From Alphaproteobacteria bacterium (GTDB lineage Bacteria; Pseudomonadota; Alphaproteobacteria; Micropepsales; Micropepsaceae), in NCBI GenBank assembly GCA_003139615.1, contig PLJH01000032.1:35071-99070 (forward strand): a DNA stretch of 64,000 bases, read 5' to 3'. The position numbers were made by a program, and so were the translations under genes. Shown in pieces: positions 18,468 through 26,650 of the stretch. A model generated the notes under the pieces. It did not search any database and had not been told where the DNA came from. It saw only the letters and a program-made list of their open reading frames with translations. Within the stretch, counting starts at the first letter, position 1. Each line of letters opens with the position of its first letter.

Positions 18468-19630
18468 GCGATACGCTTCCGCCTCCCCCGCCACGCTACA
18501 GCACGCGCCAGCGCGCGCTCGGCCTTGTTGCGATTGTCGTCGTGCTCGGCGTGATCGCCTGGGGCGCCTATTGGCTTTTCTACGGACGCTTCTTCGAGTC
18601 GACGGACGATGCCTATGTCGGCGGCGATGTCGTTGCGATCACCAGTCGCGAACCGGGCACGATTCTCACACTCCATGCCGACAACACGCAATTCGTGCAT
18701 CGCGGCGAGGTGGTCATCGACCTCGATCCCGCCAATGCACTCGTCGGCATGCAGCAGGCGGAAGCGGGTCTCGCCCAAATCGTGCGTCAGACGCGCGCGC
18801 TGTTCGCCAAGGCCGATCAATCGCGGGCACAGATTTCGCAAGCGCGCATTCAACTCGCGCAAGCCGGGCAGGATTATCGCCGCCGGCAGGAAGCCTCAGG
18901 CGACGGCTCGGTGTCGAAGGAAGAAGTTTCGCATGCGAACGATGCGACGGCGCAAGCGAAGGCCACTCTCACCGTCGCGCAAACCGGCCTGGAGCAGACG
19001 CTCGCGCAAATCCAGGGCACGACGATCGCCACCAATCCCGACGTGCTGGCCGCAGCCGCGAAACTGCGCAACGCCTCGCTCGTTCTCGATCACATGCATT
19101 TGTTTGCGCCTGTCGACGGCGTCGTCGCGCAGCGCACGGTGCAGGTCGGCGAGCAGGTTGCGCCCGGAACGCCGCTGCTGGCCATCGTGCCGCTGGACAA
19201 TGTGTGGGTGGACGCGAACTTCAAGGAAGTGCAATTGACCCGCATGCGCGTGGGCCAGCCCGTCACGCTCACCGCCGACATCTATGGCGGCGGAGTGACC
19301 TATCACGGTTATGTCGCGGGACTTTCGCCGGGCAGTGGTGCTGCCTTCGCGCTCCTGCCGCCGCAAAATGCGTCCGGCAACTGGATCAAGATCGTGCAGC
19401 GCGTGCCGGTGCGCATCCGGATCGATCCCAACGATCTGAAGGCGCATCCGCTGCGCGTGAGCCTGTCGGTCGATGTCACCGTGGATGTGCGCGACCAGTC
19501 CGGCCCGGCAATTGCCGCGAACGCCCAGCCGCGCACCTTCGAGGAGCAAGCAATCCCGAATGACGGCCGGGCCGTCAATGCGTTGATCGCGAAGATCATC
19601 GCCGACAATTCCGGCCCATCCGCGCAATGA
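18464..19630 (+). CDS. HlyD/EmrA-family periplasmic adaptor
   Basis: 388 aa, about the length of EmrA. One membrane segment (about 20-40) is followed by the diagnostic TDDAYVGGDV, a biotinyl-lipoyl half motif. A long alpha-hairpin (about 90-190) and the second lipoyl half, DGVVAQRTVQVGEQVAPGTPL, come next, then a beta-barrel. It links the inner-membrane MFS pump to the outer-membrane factor encoded just upstream. ATGA overlaps join it to both neighbours. Confidence 0.93.
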   Translation: MSDTLPPPPPRYSTRQRALGLVAIVVVLGVIAWGAYWLFYGRFFESTDDAYVGGDVVAITSREPGTILTLHADNTQFVHRGEVVIDLDPANALVGMQQAEAGLAQIVRQTRALFAKADQSRAQISQARIQLAQAGQDYRRRQEASGDGSVSKEEVSHANDATAQAKATLTVAQTGLEQTLAQIQGTTIATNPDVLAAAAKLRNASLVLDHMHLFAPVDGVVAQRTVQVGEQVAPGTPLLAIVPLDNVWVDANFKEVQLTRMRVGQPVTLTADIYGGGVTYHGYVAGLSPGSGAAFALLPPQNASGNWIKIVQRVPVRIRIDPNDLKAHPLRVSLSVDVTVDVRDQSGPAIAANAQPRTFEEQAIPNDGRAVNALIAKIIADNSGPSAQ

Positions 19631-21180
19631 GTTCGTCAGGCGCATCGGCTCAGGCTGCGCCGCTTAAGGGCGTGGCCCTGGCGGTCACGGCGCTTGCGCT
19701 CGCGCTGGGCACTTTCATGCAGGTGCTCGATACGACCATCGCCAACGTGTCGCTGCCCACGATCGCCGGCAATCTCGGTGTGAGCGCCGACCAGGGCACC
19801 TGGGTCATCACATCGTTTGCCGTGTCGAACGGCATCGCCGTGCCGCTCACCGGCTGGCTGATGGGACGTTACGGTGTGGTGCGCGTGTTCGTGATCTCGG
19901 TGTTGCTGTTTACTGTGGCGTCGTTTCTGTGCGGCATCGCGTGGAGCTTGAGCTCGCTCGTTATTTTCCGCGTGCTGCAAGGCGCGATTTCCGGCCCCAT
20001 GATTCCCGGATCTCAGGCGCTGCTGATTGCGATCTTTCCGTCGGACAAGCGCGCGACGGCGCTCGGCATCTGGTCGATGACGACGCTGGTGGCGCCGATC
20101 TGTGGCCCCATTTTCGGCGGCTATATCTGCGATAATTTTTCGTGGGGCTGGATCTTCTTCATCAACGTGCCGGTGGGATTGCTCAGCGCGTTCCTGTGCT
20201 GGCGCAATCTGAAAGCGCGCGAGACGCCCGTGCGCAAATTGCCCATCGACGGCGTAGGCCTTGGACTGCTGGTGATTTGGGTGGGGTCGATGCAGGTGAT
20301 GCTCGACACCGGCAAGGATGCGGACTGGTTCGCGTCCCCGCAGATCGTGATCCTCGCGCTCGTGGCGGCGGTCGTCTGCATCGTGTGGATCATCTGGGAA
20401 TGGACCGACAAGCAGCCCATCGTCGATCTGTCCTTGTTCAAGAACAGAAATTTCGCGCTGGGCACGCTCGCCTTCTGCCTGGGCTACGCAATCTTCTTCG
20501 CCAATATCCTGCTTCTGCCGCTGTGGCTGCAGACGCAACTGGGCTACACCGCCACCTGGGCGGGCCTTGTCGCCGCACCCAGCGGCGTGGTGGCCGTCAT
20601 CCTCACGCCCTTCAACGCGCGGCTGATGGCGCGCTTCGATGCGCGATGGACCGCGACCATCGCCTTCGTCACCTTCGCGATCTCTTATTTCATGCGTGCG
20701 GGCCTCACCACGGATGCGAGCTTCGGCGCGTTCGTGCTGCCGCTCCTCGTGCAGGGCGTTGCGATGAGCACCTTCTTCGTCGCCATGCTCACCATTTCGC
20801 TGGACGGCGTCGCGCCGCAGAGGATTCCCTCGGCGTCGGGCATCTCCAATTTCACGCGCATCACGGCAGGCGCCTTTGCAGCCTCGATCACGACGACGTT
20901 CTGGGACCGTCGCGAAGCGCTGCACCAAAGCCGGCTCGTGGAAACAACCACGATCTACAATCCGGCACTGCAGCATGCGACCGCAACCTTGCACGCATTG
21001 GGCTTCAGCGATGCGCAGGGCTATGGCATCGTGCTGCGCAATCTCGTCGGTCAGGCCTACCTTTTGGCCTCGGACGATCTGTTCTGGATTTCAGCGTGGA
21101 TCTGCCTCGCCATGATCCCCATCATCTGGCTCTCGCGCCGCTCCATGAGCAGCGGCAGGCCCGCGGTCGCTGCGGATTGA
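19627..21180 (+). CDS. DHA2-family MFS multidrug transporter (EmrB/QacA-type)
   Basis: 517 aa with about 14 predicted membrane segments. The motif LDTTIANVSLPTIAGNLG lies in the first loop and GWLMGRYGVVRVF follows the second segment, both diagnostic of the DHA2 (EmrB) group. It would export hydrophobic drugs or phenolics by proton antiport, working with the adaptor and outer-membrane factor of the same operon. It is the last gene of the MarR operon; the start overlaps the adaptor's stop. The substrate cannot be predicted. Confidence 0.93.
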   Translation: MSSSGASAQAAPLKGVALAVTALALALGTFMQVLDTTIANVSLPTIAGNLGVSADQGTWVITSFAVSNGIAVPLTGWLMGRYGVVRVFVISVLLFTVASFLCGIAWSLSSLVIFRVLQGAISGPMIPGSQALLIAIFPSDKRATALGIWSMTTLVAPICGPIFGGYICDNFSWGWIFFINVPVGLLSAFLCWRNLKARETPVRKLPIDGVGLGLLVIWVGSMQVMLDTGKDADWFASPQIVILALVAAVVCIVWIIWEWTDKQPIVDLSLFKNRNFALGTLAFCLGYAIFFANILLLPLWLQTQLGYTATWAGLVAAPSGVVAVILTPFNARLMARFDARWTATIAFVTFAISYFMRAGLTTDASFGAFVLPLLVQGVAMSTFFVAMLTISLDGVAPQRIPSASGISNFTRITAGAFAASITTTFWDRREALHQSRLVETTTIYNPALQHATATLHALGFSDAQGYGIVLRNLVGQAYLLASDDLFWISAWICLAMIPIIWLSRRSMSSGRPAVAAD

Positions 21181-21250
21181 GAGAAGACCGTCTCAATTGC
21201 GCGCAGTGCGGGCGCCATGCCATCTTATGCTCCGGCAGTGAGGTGAAAGC

Positions 21251-22474
21251 ATGAGCGCCCTTCTATTCCGCAACGCACGCCTGTTCGATGGCGAAACGGA
21301 CCATCTGCGCGACAACATTAGCGTGCTGGTGGAAGGCGACCGCATTCGCGAGGTTTCGGACCGCGCAATTTCCAGCGCATCGGCCGAAAGCATCGACCTG
21401 CGCGGCCTTACGCTCATGCCCGGATTGATCGACGCGCATTTTCACGCCTACGCCACCAATCTCGATCTCGGCAAGGCCGAAGAAACGCCGCGTTCGCTGC
21501 ACGCACTCGAAGCGCATATCCTGCTCGAGAATGCACTTGCACGCGGCTTCACGACGGTGCGCGATGCGGCAGGCGCCGATTACGGCTTGGCGCAGGCGAC
21601 CGAGCGTGGCCTGATCAAGGGACCGCGGATTTTTTATTCGGGCCGCGCCATCACGCAAACCGGCGGCCATGGCGATTCGCGCGCACAGAGCGTGGAAGGA
21701 TGCGCCTGCTCGTCGCACGGCATGAGCTGGGTGGCAGACGGGCCCGACGAAGTGCGCAAGGCTGCGCGCGAGGAACTGCGCAAGGGCGCCAACCAGATCA
21801 AGATTTTCGTGTCGGGTGGGATCTCGTCGCCCAGCGATCCGGTGTGGATGCCGCAATTCAGCGACGAGGAGATCAGGGCGGCCGTGGCCGAAGCCGCGTC
21901 GCGCCGCACCTATGTCCTGGCGCACGCCTACACGGCGGACTCGATCGCCCGCGCCGTGCGTTGCGGCGTGCGTTCGATCGAGCACGGCAACCTGATCGAC
22001 CGCGCAGCCGCCGAAGTGGTGCGGGCGCATGAAGCCTTCGTCGTGCCCACGCTCGTGACCTATGACGCGTTCCACAAATTCGGCGCCGAGGGCGGCGCGC
22101 CGGATTATCTGCTGAAGAAACTCGAGGATGTGCGCACGGCGGGACTGCAGGCGCTGTCATTGCTGCAGGAGGTCGGCGTACAAACCGGATTCGGCACCGA
22201 TCTTCTGGGCGAGTTGCATGTCCATCAATCCGAGGAATTCATCATCCGCAGCCAGGTGATGAAACCGGTCGACATCCTGCGTTCCGCCACGTCGGTCAAT
22301 GCCCGCATCCTGAACCGCGCGGGTGAATTGGGTGTCGTCAAGGCGGGAGCGCTGGCCGATCTGATCGTGGTCGACGGCGATCCGCTCAAGGATCTATCCG
22401 TCCTGACCCATCAAGGCGCCCATCTGCCGCTCATCATGAAGGGCGGACAGATGATGAAGAACGAATTGCGATAG
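21251..22474 (+). CDS. Metal-dependent amidohydrolase (imidazolonepropionase/prolidase-like)
   Basis: 407 aa, one subtype of the amidohydrolase superfamily. Metal-site residues are visible: H63-F-H65 in LIDAHFHAY, Lys184 (NQIKIFVSGG, likely carboxylated), His225 (LAHAYT), His245 (SIEHGN) and Asp317 (GFGTDLLG). GAGGTGA precedes the ATG. Relatives hydrolyse Xaa-Pro or N-acyl amino acids, or cyclic amides, and are cytoplasmic when, as here, no signal peptide is present. It stands 70 bp after the efflux operon and may be cotranscribed; a small ORF follows 23 bp later. The exact substrate is unknown. Confidence 0.88.
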   Translation: MSALLFRNARLFDGETDHLRDNISVLVEGDRIREVSDRAISSASAESIDLRGLTLMPGLIDAHFHAYATNLDLGKAEETPRSLHALEAHILLENALARGFTTVRDAAGADYGLAQATERGLIKGPRIFYSGRAITQTGGHGDSRAQSVEGCACSSHGMSWVADGPDEVRKAAREELRKGANQIKIFVSGGISSPSDPVWMPQFSDEEIRAAVAEAASRRTYVLAHAYTADSIARAVRCGVRSIEHGNLIDRAAAEVVRAHEAFVVPTLVTYDAFHKFGAEGGAPDYLLKKLEDVRTAGLQALSLLQEVGVQTGFGTDLLGELHVHQSEEFIIRSQVMKPVDILRSATSVNARILNRAGELGVVKAGALADLIVVDGDPLKDLSVLTHQGAHLPLIMKGGQMMKNELR

Positions 22475-22497
22475 GCGGCTGAATAGGAGACATCCAA

Positions 22498-22689
22498 GTG
22501 GGCGATGGCCATTATTGGACATACTCGGAGTGGCTGGGGAACACAGTCGAAAAGATCGTGACCAACGGTCTCAGTGCGCCTGAAGAGCACAAAGCCGATT
22601 ATCTGAGAGTTCAAATCAAACTAGCGATTGAACAAAGCCTGCGGCATGGTCGGTCTGGACGGTCCGACGATGATCCGGTGGCCACCTGA
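22498..22689 (+). CDS. Small hypothetical protein (63 aa)
   Basis: I do not recognise a family. The GTG start has a well-placed AGGAGA 7 nt upstream. The ORF lies 23 bp after the amidohydrolase on the same strand, which favours translation. The protein begins MGDGHYWTYSEWLG and is amphipathic and acidic-basic mixed, with no membrane segment. Part of the C-terminus (HGRSGRSDDDP) looks disordered. Confidence 0.5.
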   Translation: MGDGHYWTYSEWLGNTVEKIVTNGLSAPEEHKADYLRVQIKLAIEQSLRHGRSGRSDDDPVAT

Positions 22690-22724
22690 CCAGCCCCTGG
22701 AGCGGTTTTGGGAATCGACGGAAT

Positions 22725-22877
22725 CATTCCCTCCCCCAGCCGATGCGCGAATGCGGGTCGGCGACCGTGGGGAGGGTCAGGGTGGGGGCGAATAAAAGAG
22801 TCTTTCGCGCGCGGACGCGCGCGTCTCCCCATCCCGGCGCGCAAATTGTGCGCGCTCCTTCCCCACAAGGGGGAAGG
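22725..22877. repeat. Composite intergenic palindrome between convergent genes
   Basis: CCCTCCCC at 22729-22736 pairs with GGGGAGGG at 22769-22776. GCGCGCA-AATTG-TGCGCGC at 22837-22855 is followed by a CCTTCCCC-ACAA-GGGGGAAGG hairpin. The order of parts matches 2230-2358 and 14168-14314. No gene is seen in the 209 bp here; the element lies between convergent genes and may terminate both. Confidence 0.55.
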
Positions 22878-22898
22878 GGTGGACTGCGCTAACTCAAT

Positions 22899-23756
22899 TC
22901 AAAAATGGTCTAGCCGGAGTCCATCGAATCGCCGGACGGTCTGCGTGAAGAAGTCGTCACAACGGCCACGTGATTCCGGATCGGGAGGCATCGCTGCTTT
23001 TTCAAACAATTCTCGCGCCTTCTCGAACTCGCCATCGATGAACTGCCGGATCGGTTCGGACAAGGGCTCTGCGCCCAGCTCGCGTGTTTGAGCTTTGCGA
23101 ATAATGAGTTCTTGAACGAATTCGGAAACATCCGATGGCGGCGCGCATTCCGCCATCAATGTCGGAAAATGCATTGGGGCCATCGCCTCACTCGGATGAC
23201 AGTGAAGCCAGCGCAACGCTGCTGCCGGTCGAAGCGCATAGAATATCTTCTTCAGGGGGACTTTCTTGCCGTCCTTGAAATAGGTTCGGCGCTGACGCTC
23301 GCCCAGATGCAAATAGTGACGGCCGATCAGAACCCGGTCGGCAACGCCGTGCGCGAGTTCGAGAAACTGATCCCTGAATGCGACATCGGTTGCATAGCTG
23401 ATAGGCGAGGTCAGCCATTCGATCACGACGGCATTGCCCTTGAGCAGCAATCTGAGCGCCTTTGCGAGATCCCAGCCATTCACGTCCAGAACTTTGTCGG
23501 GCGCCGCCTCGATCACGTCGCGTTTGGGCCAAAGCGACAGATAGTCCCGCATCGGCCGGACATAGATGAACCGGCAATCGTAATCGCTGTCAGGAGAAGG
23601 AAATCCCCAAGCGCGGCTGCCGCTTTCGATTGCAAGCGGGATTGCCACGCCATGCGTCTTCCCGATCGCCGAAAGGACATTGTCAATCCGCGACACAACA
23701 TTGGCATGCATGGAATTCGGGATTGCGCGCAGCATTTGAACGGCGTTGGGTGACAT
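22899..23756 (-). CDS. Predicted nucleotidyltransferase, YcgL/COG3541 type
   Basis: 285 aa, usual length. The polymerase-beta-type nucleotidyltransferase motif reads GSRAWGFPSPDSDYDCRF, with G46-S47 and metal-binding D58 and D60. The helical C-terminal half with FLELAHG and YFKDGKKVPLKKIFYALRP is characteristic of this family. Its biochemical role is not well established; related minimal nucleotidyltransferases modify proteins or RNA or act in toxin-antitoxin pairs, but no HEPN partner is adjacent here. It is divergent from the dioxygenase gene at 23847. A downstream ATG (MLRAIPN, residue 8) is an alternative start. Confidence 0.82.
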   Translation of the reverse strand: MSPNAVQMLRAIPNSMHANVVSRIDNVLSAIGKTHGVAIPLAIESGSRAWGFPSPDSDYDCRFIYVRPMRDYLSLWPKRDVIEAAPDKVLDVNGWDLAKALRLLLKGNAVVIEWLTSPISYATDVAFRDQFLELAHGVADRVLIGRHYLHLGERQRRTYFKDGKKVPLKKIFYALRPAAALRWLHCHPSEAMAPMHFPTLMAECAPPSDVSEFVQELIIRKAQTRELGAEPLSEPIRQFIDGEFEKARELFEKAAMPPDPESRGRCDDFFTQTVRRFDGLRLDHF

Positions 23757-23846
23757 CGCGGCAGCTTTGCTTACGCCGAGGTTCGGCGCAATATGGCCTT
23801 CCGGTTCGATCCCGCGCCAGACGGGGACCCGGCGGAGGAGGACCGT

Positions 23847-24887
23847 ATGTCATTCGTGCCCAAAGAGCTGGAAACGCATGTCAACTGGCGCTCGACCAAT
23901 GTCGCCGATCCGCACCGCTGGACGATGATGCTGACCGAGAGCGACCAGCGCGAGCTCGATCACGCGCTCAAGGCTGCGAAATCCGTCTCCGACAATCTCC
24001 TGGATATCCGCAAAGAGTCCTTCCCGCTGGACGGACTGGTGCCGAAGCTCGCCGACGTCGAGCGCGAGCTGATCGACGGGCGCGGCTTCATGCGCATCGG
24101 CGCGCTCGACACGGCGCGCTATTCCGACGACGACCTCACGCTTCTCTATTGGGGCATCGGCCTCCATCTGGGCGATCCGTGGCCGCAGAACAAATACGGC
24201 CACATGATGGGCGACGTGACCGATCAGGGAAAGGCGCTCGACGACCCGACCCTGCGCGGCAACGAGATCGGGCTCATCGGCCTCGACTATCATACCGACG
24301 GCTCGGATCTCGTGGGCCTCATGTGTCTGCGCCCCGCGAAATCGGGCGGGCTCTCCTGCGTCGCCAATGTGGTTGCGATCTACAACGAGCTGGTGCGCGT
24401 GCGCCCCGATCTTGCGGCCGCGCTTTACAATCCGTTGCCGTGGGATTTTCGCGGCGAGCAGCCGGCCGGCGGGCAGCGCTATTACATGCGCGCCGTCTTC
24501 ACCGAGCATGAAGGCCGCTTGTTCAATTTCTTCGTGCCGCAATACATCAAGGCCTCGCAGCGCCATCCCGAAGCGCCGCGACTTTCGGCGCTGGAGCATG
24601 AGGCGATCGACACGGTGTGCGAAATGGCGCGGCGGCCGGAATTCAACGTCTATATGGAAATCCCGCCGGGCTATATGCAGTTCATCAACAACTATCATGT
24701 GCTCCACGGCCGCCAACCTTACGAAGACGACGTCGCCCATGGCTACAAGCGGCATCTGAAGCGGCTGTGGCTCGCGACGCACCAGCTCAAAAGCCGGCCG
24801 CAGGCCTTTGCCAACGGCGCGCACGGCCATTGGGCGAAGAACAAAAGCGTCAGCCGGATTGCGGCGGTGCAACGAGCGACGGGATAG
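23847..24887 (+). CDS. TauD/TfdA-family 2-oxoglutarate/Fe(II) dioxygenase
   Basis: 346 aa from the ATG at 23847, chosen because GGAGGAGG stands just before it; an in-frame start at 23793 would add 18 residues. The non-haem iron triad is visible as H149-x-D151 (LDYHTDGSDLVGL) and distal H287 (VLHGRQPY). Arg298-300 lies in the position that usually binds 2-oxoglutarate (KRHLKRLWL region). Such enzymes hydroxylate or desaturate amino acids, sulfonates, or small acids; the substrate here is unknown. The downstream flank (24928 on) is the insertion point of a mobile element, so nearby regulation or genes may have been interrupted. Confidence 0.87.
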   Translation: MSFVPKELETHVNWRSTNVADPHRWTMMLTESDQRELDHALKAAKSVSDNLLDIRKESFPLDGLVPKLADVERELIDGRGFMRIGALDTARYSDDDLTLLYWGIGLHLGDPWPQNKYGHMMGDVTDQGKALDDPTLRGNEIGLIGLDYHTDGSDLVGLMCLRPAKSGGLSCVANVVAIYNELVRVRPDLAAALYNPLPWDFRGEQPAGGQRYYMRAVFTEHEGRLFNFFVPQYIKASQRHPEAPRLSALEHEAIDTVCEMARRPEFNVYMEIPPGYMQFINNYHVLHGRQPYEDDVAHGYKRHLKRLWLATHQLKSRPQAFANGAHGHWAKNKSVSRIAAVQRATG

Positions 24888-24927
24888 AGGATGTTCGGCC
24901 GCTGAATTCAAAGCCAATCCCACCCTC

Positions 24928-24935
24928 CCCTCGCG
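24928..24935. repeat. Target-site direct repeat, left (CCCTCGCG)
   Basis: The 8 bp CCCTCGCG directly precede the left inverted repeat and recur at 27685-27692 directly after the right one. Eight-base duplications are typical for IS1595-family insertion. The boundary is ambiguous by 1-2 bp because flanks and ends share G/C runs. Confidence 0.75.
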
Positions 24936-24958
24936 GGGAATTATGCACTTGACATACC
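24936..24958 (+). repeat. Left terminal inverted repeat of the IS
   Basis: The 23 bp match the complement of 27662-27684 with a single mismatch at base 17. The end begins with G's, as in IS1595-type elements. Confidence 0.85.
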
Positions 24959-25167
24959 ATGATAAGCCGGGCGACACAAGCCCTGACAGGCCGACTCTAT
25001 CTGAAATCGAAGTTACTCCCGCTATGCTGGCGGCTGGCGTCCAATGTTTGGCTGATAGCTGCGACACGCTCGATTCAATAGCTAGAGGACGGTTGTTATC
25101 GGCGTTGATGGCGGTTTTTTTTGAAGCTTCCGAAGGGTTTCAGTTAATCCTGCCACCGCTGGCCTAG
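24943..25167 (+). CDS. Possible small IS passenger protein (74 aa)
   Basis: The frame opens at an ATG inside the left inverted repeat and reads MHLTYHDKPGD, then SEIEVTPAMLAAGVQCLAD. The SEIxVTPxMLxAG pattern resembles small proteins found near phage or transposon genes, but I cannot name a family. Its end overlaps the 3' end of the convergent 226-aa gene. No clear ribosome binding site is seen, so translation is uncertain. Confidence 0.35.
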   Translation: MHLTYHDKPGDTSPDRPTLSEIEVTPAMLAAGVQCLADSCDTLDSIARGRLLSALMAVFFEASEGFQLILPPLA

Positions 25168-25762
25168 TAGCTCTGAAATAGGCCGCAAATTTTCGTATCT
25201 CTTGTGCCGTGAGAGCGTACTTCGGTTCGAAAGGAAAGTGCCCTTCTTTTCCGATATGAACAGCCTTGGTCGTTGTGTAGGCCGGAAACAGACACCAAGT
25301 CTCTTTCGCGCTAGGCACATGAGCGAGCCGTGCGGAAAATGCCTGGACGATTCCGTGTGCAATGTCATTTCGGCGCGGCGCAAGCTTTTCATGCAGCTTA
25401 ATGACGGCGGCCGTCTCCTTTTCTGCGTTGGTATCCGGGAACACGCTGAAAAACGCTTCTGCCGCCGCTGCTAGCATTTCTCGGCGCGTACTAGAGACCA
25501 TCACCGCTCCATAGGCGCGATGCGAAGCGTGAGACGGGGTTTTGACCCCCATTAGAATGTCGAATACGCCAGCATATTCCATCTCCAAGAATTCCCACGC
25601 AGTTAACGCGTCACCGACGGCGGTATGAATTATCTTGGCGGATTGAGAGCCTTTTTTGGGAAGCGGGGGCCTATCGTAGAGGTGACTTTTCGGAACAGCC
25701 TTCTTTTTCCTTCGGCGCGGATTTGCGGGTCTATCGGCGGGTTTCGGAGGATATCTAGACAT
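25082..25762 (-). CDS. IS passenger protein with HEPN-like RNDxxH motif
   Basis: 226 aa, no family recognised with certainty. Residues 1-40 are strongly basic (NPRRRKKKAVPK), suggesting nucleic-acid binding. The rest is predicted helical with FFSVFPD and LAPRRNDIAHGIVQAF. R131-N-D-I-A-H136 matches the R-x4-H active-site pattern of HEPN RNases, located at the start of a helix as expected. This is a motif-level match only. The gene lies inside the IS as a passenger. It is divergent from a small basic ORF at 25774 only 11 bp away, so the two may share a control region. It could be a stabilising toxin, a defence protein or a transposition accessory; none is shown. Confidence 0.6.
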   Translation of the reverse strand: MSRYPPKPADRPANPRRRKKKAVPKSHLYDRPPLPKKGSQSAKIIHTAVGDALTAWEFLEMEYAGVFDILMGVKTPSHASHRAYGAVMVSSTRREMLAAAAEAFFSVFPDTNAEKETAAVIKLHEKLAPRRNDIAHGIVQAFSARLAHVPSAKETWCLFPAYTTTKAVHIGKEGHFPFEPKYALTAQEIRKFAAYFRATRPAVAGLTETLRKLQKKPPSTPITTVL

Positions 25763-25773
25763 GATATTATTCC

Positions 25774-25950
25774 ATGATGAATCGCAACGAATCTGACGAC
25801 CAATTCACCCCCGCCCAAACCGCGCGCCGTCGCGATGCCATCGTACGCCGCATGATCGCTACACCACCGACGCCCCACGTGCCGCTTAAGGCCAAGAAGA
25901 AGCCGAGTCGGGGCCGTCCCGCTAGTAAGAAAACCAAACCGAAGCCATGA
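25774..25950 (+). CDS. Small basic protein (58 aa), IS passenger
   Basis: The frame begins MMNRNESDDQFTPAQTARRR and ends in a Lys/Pro-rich tail (KAKKKPSRGRPASKKTKPKP). The second ATG at 25777 is an alternative start. Its TGA overlaps the ATG of the next small ORF (ATGA at 25947), the coupling pattern of real genes. It is divergent from the 226-aa gene. I do not recognise a family; the charge suggests DNA or RNA binding. Confidence 0.5.
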   Translation: MMNRNESDDQFTPAQTARRRDAIVRRMIATPPTPHVPLKAKKKPSRGRPASKKTKPKP

Positions 25951-26090
25951 ACCAGAAGCGCCCATTGAGCGGCGCGCTAGGCGTCGTGGCCTGGATTGTG
26001 GTTATCGCGATTTTCTTGCTTATAGCGGTGCATTTCCATTGGGCGGCGGGCGGCGGTTGTAATTGGGATGGGTGTGGCCCGAATGACTAG
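25947..26090 (+). CDS. Small single-span membrane protein (47 aa), IS passenger
   Basis: The protein begins MNQKRPLSGALG. One hydrophobic segment (about residues 10-29, LGVVAWIVVIAIFLLIAV) is followed by a short tail GGGCNWDGCGPND with two cysteines. The start overlaps the stop of the preceding small basic ORF by 4 nt. The topology (basic N-terminus, one membrane span) resembles small membrane toxins and holin-like peptides, but nothing in the sequence proves such a role. Confidence 0.45.
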   Translation: MNQKRPLSGALGVVAWIVVIAIFLLIAVHFHWAAGGGCNWDGCGPND

Positions 26091-26112
26091 CTCGTGCTAT
26101 TCTGAAAAACGA

Positions 26113-26143
26113 AACGGGCCGGAGGCGGCAACCTCGGCCCGTT
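26113..26143 (-). terminator. Intrinsic terminator for the minus-strand zinc-ribbon gene
   Basis: AACGGGCC(G)GAGG at 26113-26125 pairs with CCTCGGCCCGTT at 26132-26143, with one bulged base. On the minus strand the stem is followed by CGTTTTTC. It stands 78 bp after the stop of the 26221-26535 gene. Confidence 0.65.
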
Positions 26144-26220
26144 GAAATTGGTTGCGACGGCTGATCTGCATCGCGCGAAACATATACGCGCGAGGCTTTG
26201 CCGTGTCTAGGTCAAACCAA

Positions 26221-26535
26221 CTATGCCGGGAACTCAAAAACTTCGCGGCACACTTCGCAGCGGAATCGGTCAAGTCGGTCCGTGCCATCGATGGGCTTCA
26301 ATCGGGCAGCGATACCGGAATTGATCGGGCATTTGGGACACATGTAATCCCCCTTAGTCCGTGGCTCGTATTCAACAAGCCGGTCATTAGCAAGATTCGC
26401 CGCGTCAAGTTTGGCCTGCAATTCGCGCTGGCGCGCGTCAAGTTCAAGCTTTTCCTTCTCAAATGCGAGTATGCGATCCACGTTCGCATCCGCGACTTCT
26501 CTCGCAATCTGGCGCAGTTTTCCTTCAAGCGACAT
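26221..26535 (-). CDS. Coiled-coil zinc-ribbon protein (104 aa), IS passenger
   Basis: The first ~55 residues are a charged helix, likely a coiled coil (FEKEKLELDARQRELQAKLDAA). The second half has two Cys pairs, CPKC at about 67-70 and CEVC at about 93-96, that would hold one zinc. I know no named family. It lies between the terminator at 26113 and the transposase gene, on the same strand as the transposase and 115 bp downstream of its stop, so it may be cotranscribed with it. Possible roles include regulation of transposition; unproven. Confidence 0.6.
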   Translation of the reverse strand: MSLEGKLRQIAREVADANVDRILAFEKEKLELDARQRELQAKLDAANLANDRLVEYEPRTKGDYMCPKCPINSGIAARLKPIDGTDRLDRFRCEVCREVFEFPA

Positions 26536-26650
26536 TCCGATGTCTCCTAGGTCTTTGGCGATTCCTAGGGTAGCCGGTGAAGGGTGCGGGAGTCATTCCC
26601 GCCCCTTCGCCAGTTCTTTAACCCAATATGCGGCCAGATCGGAGAAGCTC

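Noticed and set aside
22899-23756. Nucleotidyltransferase gene considered as an MNT antitoxin for the HEPN-like protein at 25082
   Set aside because: The two are 1.3 kb apart, separated by the dioxygenase gene and the IS boundary. The nucleotidyltransferase is of the larger YcgL type, not the short MNT type.
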